Part shown: one piece after another, positions 34,960-47,744 of the stretch
Position numbering within the stretch: the first letter of the stretch is position 1
Layout of the letters: every line of letters starts with the position of its first letter
Assembly: GCF_000143535.2 (NCBI RefSeq)
Contig: NC_037310.1
Coordinates: 682,001 to 746,000, forward strand
Reading direction: 5' to 3'
Origin: Botrytis cinerea B05.10
Taxonomy: Eukaryota > Ascomycota > Leotiomycetes > Helotiales > Sclerotiniaceae
DNA length: 64,000 nucleotides
Program-made: the position numbers and the translations under genes
Notes under the pieces: generated by a model
What the model saw: only the letters and a program-made list of their open reading frames with translations
What the model was told of the DNA's origin: nothing
Databases searched by the model: none

Positions 34960-36320
34960 ATGGACATGCAAGTACATCAAGAGTTCACAAAATGGGCCGT
35001 AAATCAAGGCGTCGTTATCAATGACGTTTCGCCTTTCCGGTTTCCAGAAAAGGGCCTGGGACTAGTCGCGAACAAGAACTTCGAGGTAAAGTAAAAGCTA
35101 TATGGAATATCACTCCCTTCGAAAAGTCATGTGCTTGCTAATCTGTAGTAGACAGGTGATATTCTGGTGCAAGTTCCCATAAAGGTGCTCCGTAAAGCTA
35201 CAGATGTGCCTTCTCAGTTTGCAGCGCTGGCACCTGATATAGCTGTTCATGCTCTTTTCGCTCTATCTCTGGACTCGCTGCTCGGGCCGGAATGGATAGC
35301 TACCCTCCCTTCCAAACAGGATATGCATAGCTCCATGCCCTTGTTCTGGGATATCTCATTACAAGAGCTTCTTCCGTACTCATCCCGAGCTCTCCTCATG
35401 ACGCAAATGGAGAACATTACTTCTGCTTGGACAGCCATCTGCAAAACATTTCCTGAACCCCCCATAACCTACGATGAATTCATATACAACTATAGTATTG
35501 TCAACAGTAGGACATTCTACTACCTTTCACCGACTATCAAACCATCCAAGCCACAACCATCAAAAGAGAATCGTCTTGCGTTGAATCCCTTCGCAGACTA
35601 CATAAACCATAGCTCAGAACCCACCGTTGATGCAACTTTGAGTCGCGCTGGTTACACACGTGAGCAATACCATTCCTTTACTTTCACACCACTTAATCTA
35701 CCTATATCGTCATCCTAATCCCCATCACATGAACTGTATGAGATATACACCTCTCCATAGAATCTTCGCCTAAACTCATTCCGTAGACACATTAGCCGTC
35801 GCTAACCCCTAACAATCTAGTCACGGCCTCGCAACCCATAAAACAGGGCTCCGAAGTGCACATTTCATACGGAAGCCACAACAACGATTTTCTCCTCGTC
35901 GAGTATGGCTTTATATTAGAAGACAACCGGTGGGACGAGGTAACTCTGGATCCATGGATAACACCATTGCTGAGTGTGGAGCAAAAAGAGCACCTCGAAG
36001 AGACGGGATTTCTCGGTAAATACCTCCTAGATCGAGACACCATTTGTTATCGCACGCAAGTAGTCCTCAGGATTCTATGTCTACCGATAGGTAGATGGAG
36101 AAGATTCGTACAGGGATCTGAGGATGAAGAGGTGTCTGAGGAGGATGCGGGCAAAGTTCTATTGAAAGTACTAATGGCTGGGAAGGTGGAGATCGTGGAA
36201 ACAATCAAGAAGGTAGAAGAAAGCCAGGCAGGGCTTGAGGGTCAAAGAGAGACGTTGAGCAGACGCTCGAATCAAATTGTTTTGTTGTTAAATCGAGCGT
36301 TACATCGAATTAGATGCTGA
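34960..36320 (+). CDS. SET-domain protein, SETD3/RKM (Rubisco LSMT-like) type
   Basis: Probable lysine (or histidine) methyltransferase; members of this class modify ribosomal proteins or actin, and the substrate here is unknown. Three exons (34960-35085, 35152-35659, 35821-36320) encode 377 residues. SET motifs: [16 protein letters not shown] (exon 1/2 junction), DYINHSSEP with NHS near 194-196, and [17 protein letters not shown] near 225-240. The C-terminal part is the substrate-binding helical domain. The second intron (161 nt) was placed at the GTGAGC donor, because the joined segment [13 protein letters not shown] then matches the usual SET spacing; a GTTACA donor nine bases upstream also keeps frame. 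Start ATG at 34960 (MDMQVHQEF). Confidence 0.85.
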
Positions 36321-36728
36321 ACTTCACAAATTTCACCTTGCTTTGTGTGATGGACTTCTTGAGATGTCCCTTCAAAGCCACCAAACCATGGCATGAGGCT
36401 CTCACTGCTCTATTGACATTCAGTCAAGCAATGCGCCATCTTGTGTCTTGCAATACACTTTGGACGTCTTGGAAGAGCAAGTATTACTGGCACTCGCAGC
36501 ATCGTGCGAGATGGGCCAAAAGGGGACAGTGCTACTACACAGAAGGTGGGGGCGTGGTGAAAAGCAATCATCTGACAGCTCAAAATACATTCATCGTGTG
36601 AATTACACTTCTATGATACATGCTTATGCTTTATTTTGAAGTACAAGTTAAGAACTGAAAGTGCTCATTATTCCAAATGTCAATTATGCCAGGTCCCCAA
36701 ATTCAACGCCCTTTCCGCTATCTATACC
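36321..36728. other. Convergent 3' spacer
   Basis: Between the SET gene and the CPSF6-like gene stop codons. Short frames only; nothing supported. Confidence 0.5.
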
Positions 36729-38078
36729 TCATTCTGGTCTTGGTCTTTTGGCGCCGTGTGGATTCTGCCAGTCGCCACCAGCGCTTTGATTTTGTTGAAA
36801 GAATGCAGGATTGAAGTGTGGCTGCATAGGTTGGAAGCCATTCCCGCCTGGTTTCTCGAGTTAGTAACAATCCCCGTATGTCTCTTGTGACATTTAATCT
36901 CAGTTGGCAAGAAGCTGTTTCGACGTACCTTGCATTGCACCACCCATCTGTGCCATATTACCCATGTTCATAGGCATTCCCATTCCGCCCATTCCGCCCA
37001 TTGGCATACCTCCCATGGGCATACCTCCCATCATATTATTTCCCATTCCCCCTCGGCCGCCTCTCATACCCCCAGGTCCACCCCGCATGCCACCCATCAT
37101 ACCTCCACGGTTGAATCCACCAAATTGGTTTCCCATGGGGTTCCCTTGAAATCCGCCTCCCATTGAAGAATTAAAGCCCCCGCCCATAGATCCTCCTGAA
37201 CCTGAAAAGTTACGGTTAAAATTTCCTTGATTCATGTTCATGCCTCCACGAGAAGAATTGTATCCACCGCCACGACCGCGGAAATTACCACCAAAGTTAC
37301 CTGAAGTGTGGCTGCCCCTTTCACTGTTGTAACCTCCTGGTCCCGAGCTTGATCGACTGTTTTGGCCTTCTTTCGTGGCGCGGGCTGGCGCGTCTTTGGG
37401 TAACGTACGGAATGGATTAACATTTGGGTTGTGGAATGCGACTGTCTGCTTCTTCACATATTGGTGGCCTTCGCCGAAAGCGTCAATCTTTCGCTTCACT
37501 GCCGTTGCAGCTTGTTGGGACGTGAATTCCACATAGGCTTGCCTGTGCAGAGAGTCAGTAGATGCTCGGCATTGAAGGATACTGTGTGTAGTAGTTTACC
37601 CCTTGCTCTTTCCGTTGACCTTGTGCTCGGAGAAAGTCATCTCCTTAAGCTCATCTTCGACTTGAGCCTGATTGATCCATCCCCGGATATCATCGTCGGT
37701 ATTCCACCAATGTAGCTCTGATATGAGCAAGGCTGTAGTCGCTCCTTGATCGATTGGGCGATCGTCGGAGCCTTCCTTTCTCTTTACACCTTGTTGTTGA
37801 GGGGCCTGTTTGGGAATGTTGAGAATATCTCGTCCAGATTCGTCGGTACTCTTTATCTTTTGTTGCCCTTCAGCGAGTTCGTCCTTCTCATGACTAACCT
37901 TGATGTCTACATAATCGTCATCCTGTTCTTCATGTTTACCATTAGTTTCGGCAGCTGATGCGACGGAAGGTTCTACGCCGTCAATCTTGACATCACCCTC
38001 ATCGTCCTTCTTGAAAATTGTATCCTGTTCAGTGTTGGTATCTCCATAGATATCAATGTCGAACTCGTCATCAGCCAT
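36729..38078 (-). CDS. RRM protein with Gly/Met-rich tail, CPSF6-like
   Basis: Nuclear RNA-binding protein resembling the 68-kDa subunit of cleavage factor Im (CPSF6) in filamentous fungi, which acts in 3' end processing. Three exons (38078-37600, 37542-36929, 36847-36729) give 403 residues. The acidic N-terminus (MADDEFDIDIYGD) is followed by one RRM (about 115-197: TALLISELHWWNTDDDI to KKQTVAFH), then a Gly/Asn/Met-rich domain with GGM and RGG units, and the terminus PHGAKRPRPE. The last intron has a perfect TACTAAC branch site (36860-36866 on the complementary strand), which supports the last exon. The Met/Gly-rich domain is likely to phase-separate; that is inference. Confidence 0.85.
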
Positions 38079-39686
38079 GGCGTCTGAATGTGCACACGAG
38101 GTACCTTAACTTTCAAGTGAAGGGTGAGATTTGGTGAAAAAATGATGTTTTGTATTGCTTATGAACAGTGTGAGTTGATGTTATGCCACAGGAAATTGGA
38201 TTCTGTGAGAAGATAGAAACAGGATCAGCGGGTGAAAACAGAATAAGGGCCATTGGATGGTAAAGTTCAACGCATGTATAGCATTGGAAGCAGAGTCTGA
38301 AATACATGGGATAGAATTCAATGAATACGTACACTCCTAAAACCTGGAGGATATTGCTTCAATAAATGAGGTCAAAGTCCGAGAGCCTTCTTTGGCAACT
38401 GCAGACAGAATGGAGATATAAGACGAAGCTCTGTGCTTGCAGTCTCTTTGAATTTTGATGTAAAGAAGCCCAACAGATAATTAAACCTCCTATGCCGAGA
38501 TATTGGAAGAAAGAGGCGAGGCAAGAAAATTGTAATCCAGCCTGAAATTGAAAAGCAGAAATGAAGATGTCAGTTGTCCAAATGCCTTGTTCATCAATAG
38601 CAGAAGCACAGAGTAACCGAAGCCTTGCCGTACAATTCCGTCCCTCAAACAGCCTTCACGTCCAGTATTTATGGGTTTGCTTGCTTGACTTTGGTGTGTT
38701 GGGTTGAGCGGGTGGAGATTGATTGAGTGCGACCAAATTCTCGAGTCGACGTGAAGGTTCGCAATTGGTGTCTCTCGTTGGGACTCTGAGGTACGAGTTT
38801 AATACTTGACAACTGTAGGTCGAGCCGGAGGTGTAGTACTTGTGTTCACCATGAATTGAAAATCGACTATCAAGGCAGGATGTATCTGTTCCTATATCAT
38901 CGAGTTATATGGAAAGAAGCTTGTGCGGCGAGAGTTCCATACAATACTTCGATGTTCGGCGCGGTGTCGCGATGGGCTGAAATCCTAGCAGCTCGAGAGA
39001 TGTGATAAGTTAATGGAGATGCGTACTTGGGGACGTAAAGATCAATGGTTGAGAAAGGGCAGGTAAAATTAACAAGAAAGGGAGATTTGGCACTGAGACG
39101 TCGTTATCGATGAAGAAGACAATGGCGACGATGATATCAGCATGGAGAGAGTTAAGGGAAATGAATGGAATCTCTTTCTTTCTTTCTTTCTTTGATTCTT
39201 TCTTCTCAGCTACTGTTGGTGGTCGCGCGCCGCTGAGCTTCAATACCTTTCAATGGCCAGTGCTAATTTGTTACCAGTTAGTTCCCTGTCGATTGTGCAT
39301 TGTGCATTGTCGGCCGGCTTAGGTAATTATTACGTGATCACTCACGTGTCGTCCGTCCGCGAGTCTTCACTTTCTCGATGCCTGAGGCACGACATCAGCT
39401 CTTAGTAGCTTTCGGGTTTTGGAGGTTCTCATTGGATCAATCTGCATGCTTTAATTTCTTGAGCCTACCTTATCTGGCTTCTTCGAAATTCGCCCAACTA
39501 CCTGGTATCGATTTGCTTCGTTCGCAACGAAATTCGAAATCTTTGTCAATCATACACTCTCAAAATATCCAACATTGGAACGTCGCCCACAAATTTGTCC
39601 TTCGACAAAAGTATAATTGGAAACTCTCAAGAGTCAATTATTTACGTCCTTACTCCCAGCCTTAACTCCTCGACTTCTACACAGCC
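38079..39686. other. Divergent spacer, 1.6 kb
   Basis: Between the starts of the CPSF6-like gene and SSS1. It holds both promoters and a CTTT repeat near 39170-39195. No gene or RNA was recognised. Confidence 0.5.
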
Positions 39687-39957
39687 ATGGCGGACCAAAT
39701 TCAAGAGTTTATGGAGATTCCAAGAGACTTCATCAAGGATGGTACTCAATTTGTCAACAAATGCACAAAGCGTAAGAGCCAGAATTTTCTGTTGATTTCA
39801 TCGGGTCATTAGATTCTAACATATCATAGCTGATCGTCGCGAGTTCCTCAACATCGCTCGAGCTGTAGCTATGGGATTTCTTATTATGGGAGCCGTTGGA
39901 TACATCGTAAAATTGATCCATATACCACTCAACAACATATTGGTCGGTGGCGCGTAG
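39687..39957 (+). CDS. SSS1: Sec61 gamma subunit (SSS1)
   Basis: Tail-anchored subunit of the Sec61 translocon in the ER membrane. Two exons (39687-39771, 39830-39957) encode 70 residues, the normal size. A cytosolic amphipathic helix ([20 protein letters not shown]) is followed by [13 protein letters not shown] and a single membrane helix (about 43-62, [20 protein letters not shown]). The splice joins AAG-C to CT-GAT and restores the invariant KPDRREF. Too small for easy automatic calling, but the match is clear. Confidence 0.95.
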
Positions 39958-41597
39958 TTGGGGGTGGACAATGGACGATGATTCTGCACTACGGTGACTT
40001 GGTCGTTCGTGGGAAGGAGGGGGCATTGGACCCGAATCGAACGAGGGCGAGATGGACGAGATGTTGGCGTATAAATGGATGGAGTTTTCGCAAAATCTAA
40101 GGATGTATTATATTTGGCCACCCTGGTGGCAGTTACTGTTCCTGGCATTGCTTACGTCTGGAACAATTGGTCCTGCATTTCCAAAGTTGCACGAGACTAT
40201 ATCAAATAATATCCGGGACGTTTTCAAGACAGTCACTGTATACCGTGAGACTTTTTCCTTGTGAACAACGCTGGATAAAGGCTGGGGTGTCGATTTGATG
40301 GACGCTTTGCATTCATTATCTTGGAATCGTGTTGGATCTGAATCACCGGCGATGCGTTCGAATTGGAAAACCACTTCAAAGCCAAGTAGGTATGGATGTG
40401 CAAGGAAATGCTTTTTTCATGAATATATTCCTTATCATATTGGTGGACAAGCTGGCAATAGACATAAATTCTCAAGATTCGATTTCCTTGAAGCCCAAGT
40501 ATAGTATTACCTTGGAGTCTGAGAACTTACAATGCCGCTTCCCAAAGCCATCTCCGACGCCTAGCTCATTGGCGAGATGATGGGAGGTGCGCTCTGAAAG
40601 ACGAATGAGTAATGACCAAAAGCGCATAATAGGGGTCACTACCGACTGGTTTATCCAGACAGGGATGTTGTATAAGTCCATCGAATGATGGAGTGATGTT
40701 CGCCCGTTTGACAGAAGCTGCTTGAGTGGTGTGTTGGAAAGATGTGAACGAAAAGAAGTAAGAAAGTGCAGCAATGGTGAATTGAGGTATGAAACAGATA
40801 TTGCTTGGTAGAGAAAGATTGGTTGATGGATGACAATGCTTGGGGAAGCGGATGCTCAATACCAAAATCGAGGAGAGTCGACTAACAAGTAGTAACACGT
40901 ACCCAGTACATAGTTGAGCTAGTATTGCTAGCGCGAGATGTATTGAAAAGACCATTGAAAGAGAGCATAGCGTTGTACTCGACTATTCAGAGAATTGCCC
41001 AGCCTCGAGCGAAGGTATCCCGTCGTATGGAGTGGCATGCAAGGACAAGAATACATTCCTCAAATATATTCTCATGATACATTTGAGAATCCCACCTGGA
41101 TAGACCGACCCGTATGTCGAACATATATTCATCGGATTTAAGTGGATTTAAGTACGAGTGAGTACGTGAGATAAGAAACCCCGAGGTCCTGATAAGAATA
41201 ATGACCCTCCTCTACTCCACCCCACTGACAAAGCATCGTCACCTCACCTCATGATATCACGACACATTCCTTTTTACCGATACATCTTGAGCAGTAAGCT
41301 TCGGTTTTGATATATATCGGATACGTACAGTATAGTACAATACCAATTACTGACGCTAATCGACAGGTTATGAACTTCATTGTCACTCAGCTCCCAAGGA
41401 ATCTAAATCCATCTAAAATGAGCTTGAAGGGCACCAAGTAGTGCATTGCTGTGGAATACCTACCTCTATCTTTGCCACCTACATCTACATCGTTTACTCC
41501 CCCATACAATACAATTACAAAACTCTTGTTCGTTGTTTAGCTCCAAAGAAGCATTGGCAAATAGGCGCGCTGATTCACTCGTGCCCTGCTATTCTCA
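39958..41597. other. Spacer of 1.6 kb
   Basis: Between SSS1 and the WD40 gene (same strand). It has several open frames up to 129 codons (for example 40566-40955 minus), but none has a recognised domain, a splice-consistent partner or codon-like structure. It holds the WD40 gene promoter. Confidence 0.5.
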
Positions 41598-43998
41598 ATG
41601 TCTTTCCAGAGTAACGTACCAGGTGCCTCCCCGTCAGATAATTCTACGGCCGGGAATGGAGCGGGAGATGATTTAAATCTTATATTAGAGGAAAGAGACG
41701 GCGAAGAAGAGGAAGAAAACGCAGACGATGACTATGCCGAAGAGCATGCTGAGGATGATGACGATGATGATGACGATGACGATGACGATGAAGTTGGCTT
41801 TGGTAAGTCTAGACTATCGCTGTATTCATAACATCGTGGTAAAGTTTTACTGACATATGTCGCTCTTCTTTCAGATGTGCAAGTTGAGATTGAGGACGAT
41901 GAAGACGAAAGTGCCACCCCAGCCGATCATAGTGAGATCTACACATTCTTCACCTTACTCCAGACCATCTGGCTCATACTCCGATTTCATTTAGCTACTC
42001 GAACACGATATCTTCTACGGGTGTTGGCCGCCCACCCGGATGTTCGGAATATCATACGCTTTACCACTGACCTCGATGAGGACGAGCTCGCCTTGTGGCC
42101 CCGAAGGCGAAGGAGAAGTACACCCGATCCAAATAGGTTCCCTAAAGTGCCAAGCGTTGCTGGGGAAGAACTAATGGCGTCGGGTGATTTTGGCTCCAAT
42201 GATGCACAAAGTCCAGGCAGAGATGATCATATCAGGGGACGAAAACGTTTGGCGAGAAGAATATTAGACCGAGAAATAGCATCAGGGAACTTCGCTGCCC
42301 AGGTGATAAATCGGAAAACAATGGCACAAGTAAGCGGCACACAAGCAGGCATGTTTTCAGGCAGCATACTAATAGAATTCCAGGAAATGTTACCATCTTC
42401 GAATGCTGATACCATAATCAATTATGATGACCCCGTTTATTCAGGTCAATTTTCGGATGACGGCAACTTCTTCTTTGCCGTCACTAAGGATTTCAAAGTC
42501 CGCATGTATGATACATCAAACCCTTATAAGTGGCGGTACTACAAGACTGTAAACTACCCTTACGGGCAATGTAAGTACAGTCTTCTTGTATCATGGCTTA
42601 TTTTGACCCTGACACATGATCAATCCGCTTCTTCGTTGAATCCCATCAAGCCTCCCGTAGAGTACATCGAGCATATCAAGTATTGACAGTCATTAGGGAC
42701 CCTTACGGATGCTTCACTAAGCCCTGACAACAAATATCTCGCTTACACTTCCATACGTAGCACGGTTTGTCTCGCTCCGACAGATCCAAATGATATGGGT
42801 GATCCTTATAATCTGGAGCTCGGTGATCCTGGCACTGGTGTACGAGATCCCAGGCTCGACCGGCGAGGGTCATTTGGTATTTGGTCAATTCGATTCTCTG
42901 GTGATGGACGTGAGCTTGTTGCCGGAACTACAGGAGGTTCCATTGTTGTATATGACATAGAAAGTCGTCGTCCACTTCATAGGATTTTTGGGCATGAAGA
43001 AGATGTCAATGCAGTATGTTTTGCCGACAAGTCGTCGCCTCATATTCTTTACTCTGGATCAGATGACACAACCATTAAGGTGTGGGATACTAGGAGCATG
43101 GGTGATAGTCGAGAAGCGGGTGCATTTATTGGTCACATTGAGGGATTAACGTACCTCGATAGCAAAGGAGACGGTCGTAAGTTCTTGATCCATCGATGTT
43201 CCAGAACGGTACACTAAAAAAATTCAGGCTATATCCTCAGCAATGGTAAGGACCAGAGCATGAAGCTATGGGACTTGCGTATGGTAATGAGTTCAGCTCA
43301 GTTTTCCAACATCAGGGCAAATGGACGTCGACCCGGGACAAACTTTGATTATCGCTGGGGACGTTATGATGAAGACGATTGGTACCACGATAAAAATGAT
43401 AATTCTTTGGTCACATTCAGAGGTCATAGAGTAATGCGGACGCTGATTAGATGTCATTTTTCTCCGCCTGGAAGTACCAATTCAAGATATGTCTATTCTG
43501 GAAGCGAAGATGGTAAAGTGTACATATGGAATATGGATGCAACGCTTGCGGGCAAAATCGATGTCTTCCAGGCAACAAAAAATACAAGGCCACCCCCACC
43601 TGGTCAATGGCACGGGGGGTGGCATGGAGGGTGGCATGATGACATAGATGAAATAAATAGTCCGAGGTGGAAAACAGTCGTAAGAGATGCTAGTTGGCAC
43701 CCCACTGCTCCCATGATCGCTGGTAGGTCCACCTCTTCCAACACTAATTCTTCTCAGCTAACAAATTTCAGCATCTGCGTGGAACGGTTATGGTACTGAT
43801 CAGGGCACTGTCACCACCCATTCTTGGAATGAGGGTGCTGAAGACGATGAAGCCGAGCCTAAAATGGGATTAAGGGTAAATGCGAAGTTAGAACATGATC
43901 CTCGCCTTTACCCGGCCCAATCAAGCCGCAACGAAAGAATTCGACATCTCAACAGTCTCTTGCCGAATGCTGATGATGAGGATGACGATGACGACTAG
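41598..43998 (+). CDS. WD40-repeat protein, DCAF11/LEC14B type
   Basis: Likely substrate receptor of a CUL4-DDB1 ubiquitin ligase, by analogy with human DCAF11 and plant LEC14B. Six exons (41598-41802, 41875-42329, 42384-42570, 42697-43176, 43228-43722, 43772-43998) encode 682 residues. The N-terminus is acidic with an Asp run encoded by GAT/GAC repeats (about residues 52-66). WD repeats follow, with recognisable DDPVYSGQFSDDG, SFGIWSIRFSGDG, HILYSGSDDTTIKVWD, DQSMKLWDLR and RYVYSGSEDGKVYIWN. The C-terminus is again acidic (DEDDDDD). The intron 42330-42383 is 54 nt, so its retention would add 18 in-frame codons; it has GTAAGC and TTCCAG ends. Confidence 0.9.
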
Positions 43999-44616
43999 GC
44001 CATATTCAGAGGGGAATTCGCAATTCGTAGTGCTAGGCGATGTACATCAAGTACTGATTAGGTATCGACGCATTAGACTTTTTGCAAAATTTTCCAGTAT
44101 TATACATCCTGCCATCTTCGAAAGTTATAACTATTTTCAATGTTATCTAGTTGTGGAAATGCTTCAATGTTTGTATGAAAACCACATAAAAGCTGCAACA
44201 GTATCTCTGTACAATGAATGTCCCATCGTGCGTGTATAATTAATGCGAGTTCAATATTGTAAAGTTGTAGATATTTATAAGACTGAGGTAGGGAAGCGGC
44301 CGATAGAATAGTCTGTGTCGATTATGTTCACTACACTCACCATTCCGGGGCGACATTCTGAAATCATGGTCTGTAACTCGTGACAAGACAAGGTATCCAT
44401 TCTTACAATTTGCCATTTTGTAATCATGACGCAACACTCGTGTATCCGTGTCTGTACTATCTAACAGCAGTCGTATGCACACATGGTGGAAATGGGTTAG
44501 CGAGTATAATGAGCCATGAAAAACTCGTAGGTCTATATGAAATGGTAACGAATCCGTCGTTGTAGCTGGGCTTTGCGTCCGTTTACTCAATTTATTCAAC
44601 GAGGCCTCTTGATCGG
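43999..44616. other. Convergent 3' spacer
   Basis: Between the WD40 gene stop and the Teb1-like gene stop. Frames here are short and unsupported. Confidence 0.5.
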
Positions 44617-46237
44617 TCATGACGTCCATTGGTTTTGGTCTTCCAGTAATCGAGAAATGTCCATCTCGCCAATGTAAGAGAATGGGGGCTGAGGCCACTC
44701 AAAAGAATGAGAGAATGACAAGCTGTCCGTAGGTTCTACGGTGGGCTATCTGGTGTTAATGAATGATTGTTAAGTGGAGAAATTGGAATGAGATGAATGG
44801 TAACTGTACCTTTAAAATCTCATGATTCAAAGAAAATGTAGTTGGATCCATTGTAGCATGATTAGGCGTGTTAGACGAGTCCTCAATCTGTGCAGGCTTA
44901 CTCTGAGACTGCGACACTGTCCGAGTAGTATCGTCCTCCCCGGATCGAAACAGTTCAGGATGTTTGTTCCGGAAGCGATCTCTAAGGTCAATGGGCTGTC
45001 GGTCCTGAAGATTGAATCGAGGATCTCTCTGTATCCTTGTCCACGCAGGCCCATAAATATTATAACCTTCTCTAATTTCACGATCATCTTGGCTGGAGAA
45101 GGGGGATTTTTTCCTCCTATCCGACTGTTTAAATGGTCCTCTTATTCCTAGCTCTTGAAGGTCTGTAAGTTTTTTCCGATGGTTTCGAGGCTTTCGCCCG
45201 GGATTAGAGCCAGAATTTGACACAGTCTCATCAGCCTCTTGATATTCACCAGTTAAAAAACTTCCGGTCAATGGGTCGAAAGTTGCCAATTCCGTGGTTG
45301 GCTGTTCTTTTGCACTCTCTGCTTTAGCACCGGTATTATGGTTTCTGGAATTGCGGCTTCCAGCTCTAAGTTCTTCTGGACAACAAGTTCTAAAGCGATC
45401 TTTCAAATCCGCTCCTGATCTATTATTGAAAATGAAGCTGGGATCTTCTAAAATATCCATCCACTTCCCCACGCCATACTTATGCACACCAAGCAGCAGA
45501 TTGTTCGTCTCATCTTCGGACCACTTGTTCCTTGTCTTGACGTCCTTTCTCTTTTTCTTCGTACTTGCTTTCTGGCCCAAGACTTCCTGGGCCGTCGATA
45601 TAATCACACCATCTGGTTTCAAATCCTCTCTTGTTTCGGTGATTTTGGGGGCCAAAGCATTCAAGGTGTTTCTCCCATGACTGTCGTGAAACGAGCTCGA
45701 TGCGATAGGCGGAAAAAGAGCAGCCTGAGGGGGCGGTTCATGTAAGCCGATGATAATCGGTGGCACCACTTGTTTATTTGATCTTTGCTTCTTGGGTGGC
45801 CTAGGCAGTTGAACAAACTCATCATTCCCATTCTCCCTATGCTGTTGCTTTTTGGGAAGTAGTGGTCTTGCGGCGCCAGTATTGTCATCTAAAATCTTGC
45901 GCAGGGATTGCGGAGAAGAACTACCCAATGTTCGTTCAATTGTATTAGTGTCCTTTCCCACAGCCGCATTCCCTATCCGCAAACCCTCTTCTGTGTCTCG
46001 ATAATTGACTTCGTTGTCGTCAATTGGAGCAACGGATGAGGAATGCTGCGATACTTGTGAGGGTGGCTCGCCAGATCGTGTTGCAGCATTGGGTTCTAAA
46101 ACAAGCGGTCGGTGAGAAGTTTGCAGAATATTTCGATCGTGCAATGGAGGAAGTTCTAAGGAGGGGGAGATTGTGATGGCTTCAGATGCATCGTTATTAA
46201 GAATAGACATTAAACGGGGCTCAATAGTTGTACGCAT
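44617..46237 (-). CDS. Double-Myb telobox DNA-binding protein, Teb1-like
   Basis: Nuclear protein with two Myb/SANT domains of the telobox class. Two exons (46237-44810 and 44745-44617) encode 518 residues. Myb 1 spans about 237-285 (NKWSEDETNNLLLGVHKYG..GKWMDIL) and ends with telobox ADLKDRFRT at 276-284. Myb 2 spans about 379-425 (PFSSQDDREIREGYNIYGPAWTRI) and ends IDLRDRFRN at 416-424. The first 230 residues are polar and disordered, with a basic patch KKKRKDVKTR before Myb 1. The closest known architecture is S. pombe Teb1, which binds TTAGGG-like sequence at histone and other promoters rather than acting mainly at telomeres. The short second exon (PTVEPTDSL..MDISRLLEDQ) is by splice logic. 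The next in-frame Met (MSILNND) is an alternative start. Confidence 0.88.
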
Positions 46238-47165
46238 TATGTTGTCGTTGAACCGACATATTGTGAAGACGATCAAAATTTGTGTTTGTTCTCTTGTATG
46301 ACGAATGGATGTGTAGCGAATACAAAAGAAATTGGCCAAGAAGCAAGAGACAAGAGACAAGAGACAAGAACGGGAGAATAGAATAATGGAAGTAAAATGA
46401 TAGATGATAGATGATCGATAAATGGATGAAATGATGTATGATGTATGATGTGAACTTTATTAACAAGTTTCAATGGCTTTTCAATCTAGTTCGTTCTAGA
46501 TGATGCCTCTCGCCAATCACAATAATTACGGAGGAGAAATGCCCCCGCACGTTACTCGTGTGTGAAAATCAATCCTACTTTGTTACTTAATAATTTCTAT
46601 AAATACATTAGTTAGTTATTTATTTGTTAGAAAATCCTGGTGATATATACGATTCTGCATTTTACTATATTATGCTAGCGCTGTATGATAATGCTTATGG
46701 TCTTATAGAATATTAATAAGATACTAAAGAATAAAAAGTTTATATTTACTATTTGATAATATAATATAATAGAATCGACATTGGCCTGTTCTAATATTAA
46801 TAGTATTATATCAATTGTAAGATTCCTTGGTATTGTATGATACAGCGATGAATGGATAATCTAATGAATTCGCATAGAGCTTAGATAACCTCTTTCCCCC
46901 TCATTCAATCAAACACCGACTTATTAATCTCCTTCAGTCAAAACATTCACCTACTTGCTATACAGCTACATTACTTCTACAACCTTCAAAATTAGCCCAC
47001 TTCAATGGATACCCTTCCCCATTGCAAGTTGCGAAAGTGCAGAACAACCTCAGTACACGACTACATCTGAGGGGACAATCTCAACACACTGACATAGTAC
47101 TACTCTATCTACAAGCAAGATTTCAACGTTAATACACCACCATACTTACACAGCATACAATAAAC
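46238..47165. other. Divergent spacer with AT-rich patch
   Basis: Between the starts of the Teb1-like and DUF7704 genes. The middle part (about 46570-46860) is strongly AT-rich and resembles the terminal block after 60.3 kb in composition. No gene was seen. Confidence 0.55.
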
Positions 47166-47744
47166 ATGGCTTCAGTGTTGCCCATCTTCCCAAAGTTCGT
47201 CTTCGCCGTCTTGGAGCCGATTTTACTGTAAGTTTGTATTTAACGTTTGCAACGTTGGCATCAACATACTGATTAGGATACAGTGTGGCTGCGTTCATAG
47301 TTGCAATGATCTCCCCAGAATGGTTTATTCAGGAGCAGGTTGTCATTTCGCGTCACCTATCCATTAGTGATAATGCACGGGCTGTTGCACTTCAATTAGG
47401 CATGGTATATCTTCTGATGGCCATGGTAGAGATTGCCATTCTTAGCGGCACGCAAGAGGCGAAAGTCGTTAGGAACTATCTCTTTGCTTGTTGGTTGGGC
47501 GATATTGGCCATTTTGCTGTTACCTACCGTGTCTTGGGATGGGAAAGGGTCGGAAATATCACACAATGGAATTCGATGACTTTTGGAAATATAGGAGTCA
47601 CGGTAAGACCTTTCTCAATCTGTGCTTTTGATGCGGTGCAATTCAATGTCTAACGTGTGGAAGATTTTCTTGTTCTTGACACGTTCAGCCTATCTTCTTG
47701 GCCTGTTCGGTCCTCATAATAAAGGCTCCGCAAAGCTTGCTTGA
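47166..47744 (+). CDS. DUF7704 family four-helix membrane protein
   Basis: Small integral membrane protein of unknown function, common in filamentous fungi. Three exons (47166-47227, 47284-47602, 47664-47744) encode 153 residues. Four hydrophobic segments: about 6-30 (VFAVLEPILLVAAFIVAMI), 60-80 (VALQLGMVYLLMAMVEIAIL), 92-112 (YLFACWLGDIGHFAVTYRVL) and 128-145 (IFLFLTRSAYLLGLFG). The conserved WLGDIGH and LGW segments are typical of the family as I remember it. The second intron acceptor (TGTGGAAG) is weak but gives the only in-phase ending. Confidence 0.78.

Noticed and set aside
36904..37166. Plus-strand Pro/His-rich frames
   Set aside because: Antisense of the Gly/Met-rich tail of the CPSF6-like gene.
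40566..40955. 129-codon minus-strand frame with hydrophobic start
   Set aside because: It could be a small membrane protein, but no motif, splice partner or coding bias supports it, and its neighbourhood is non-coding.
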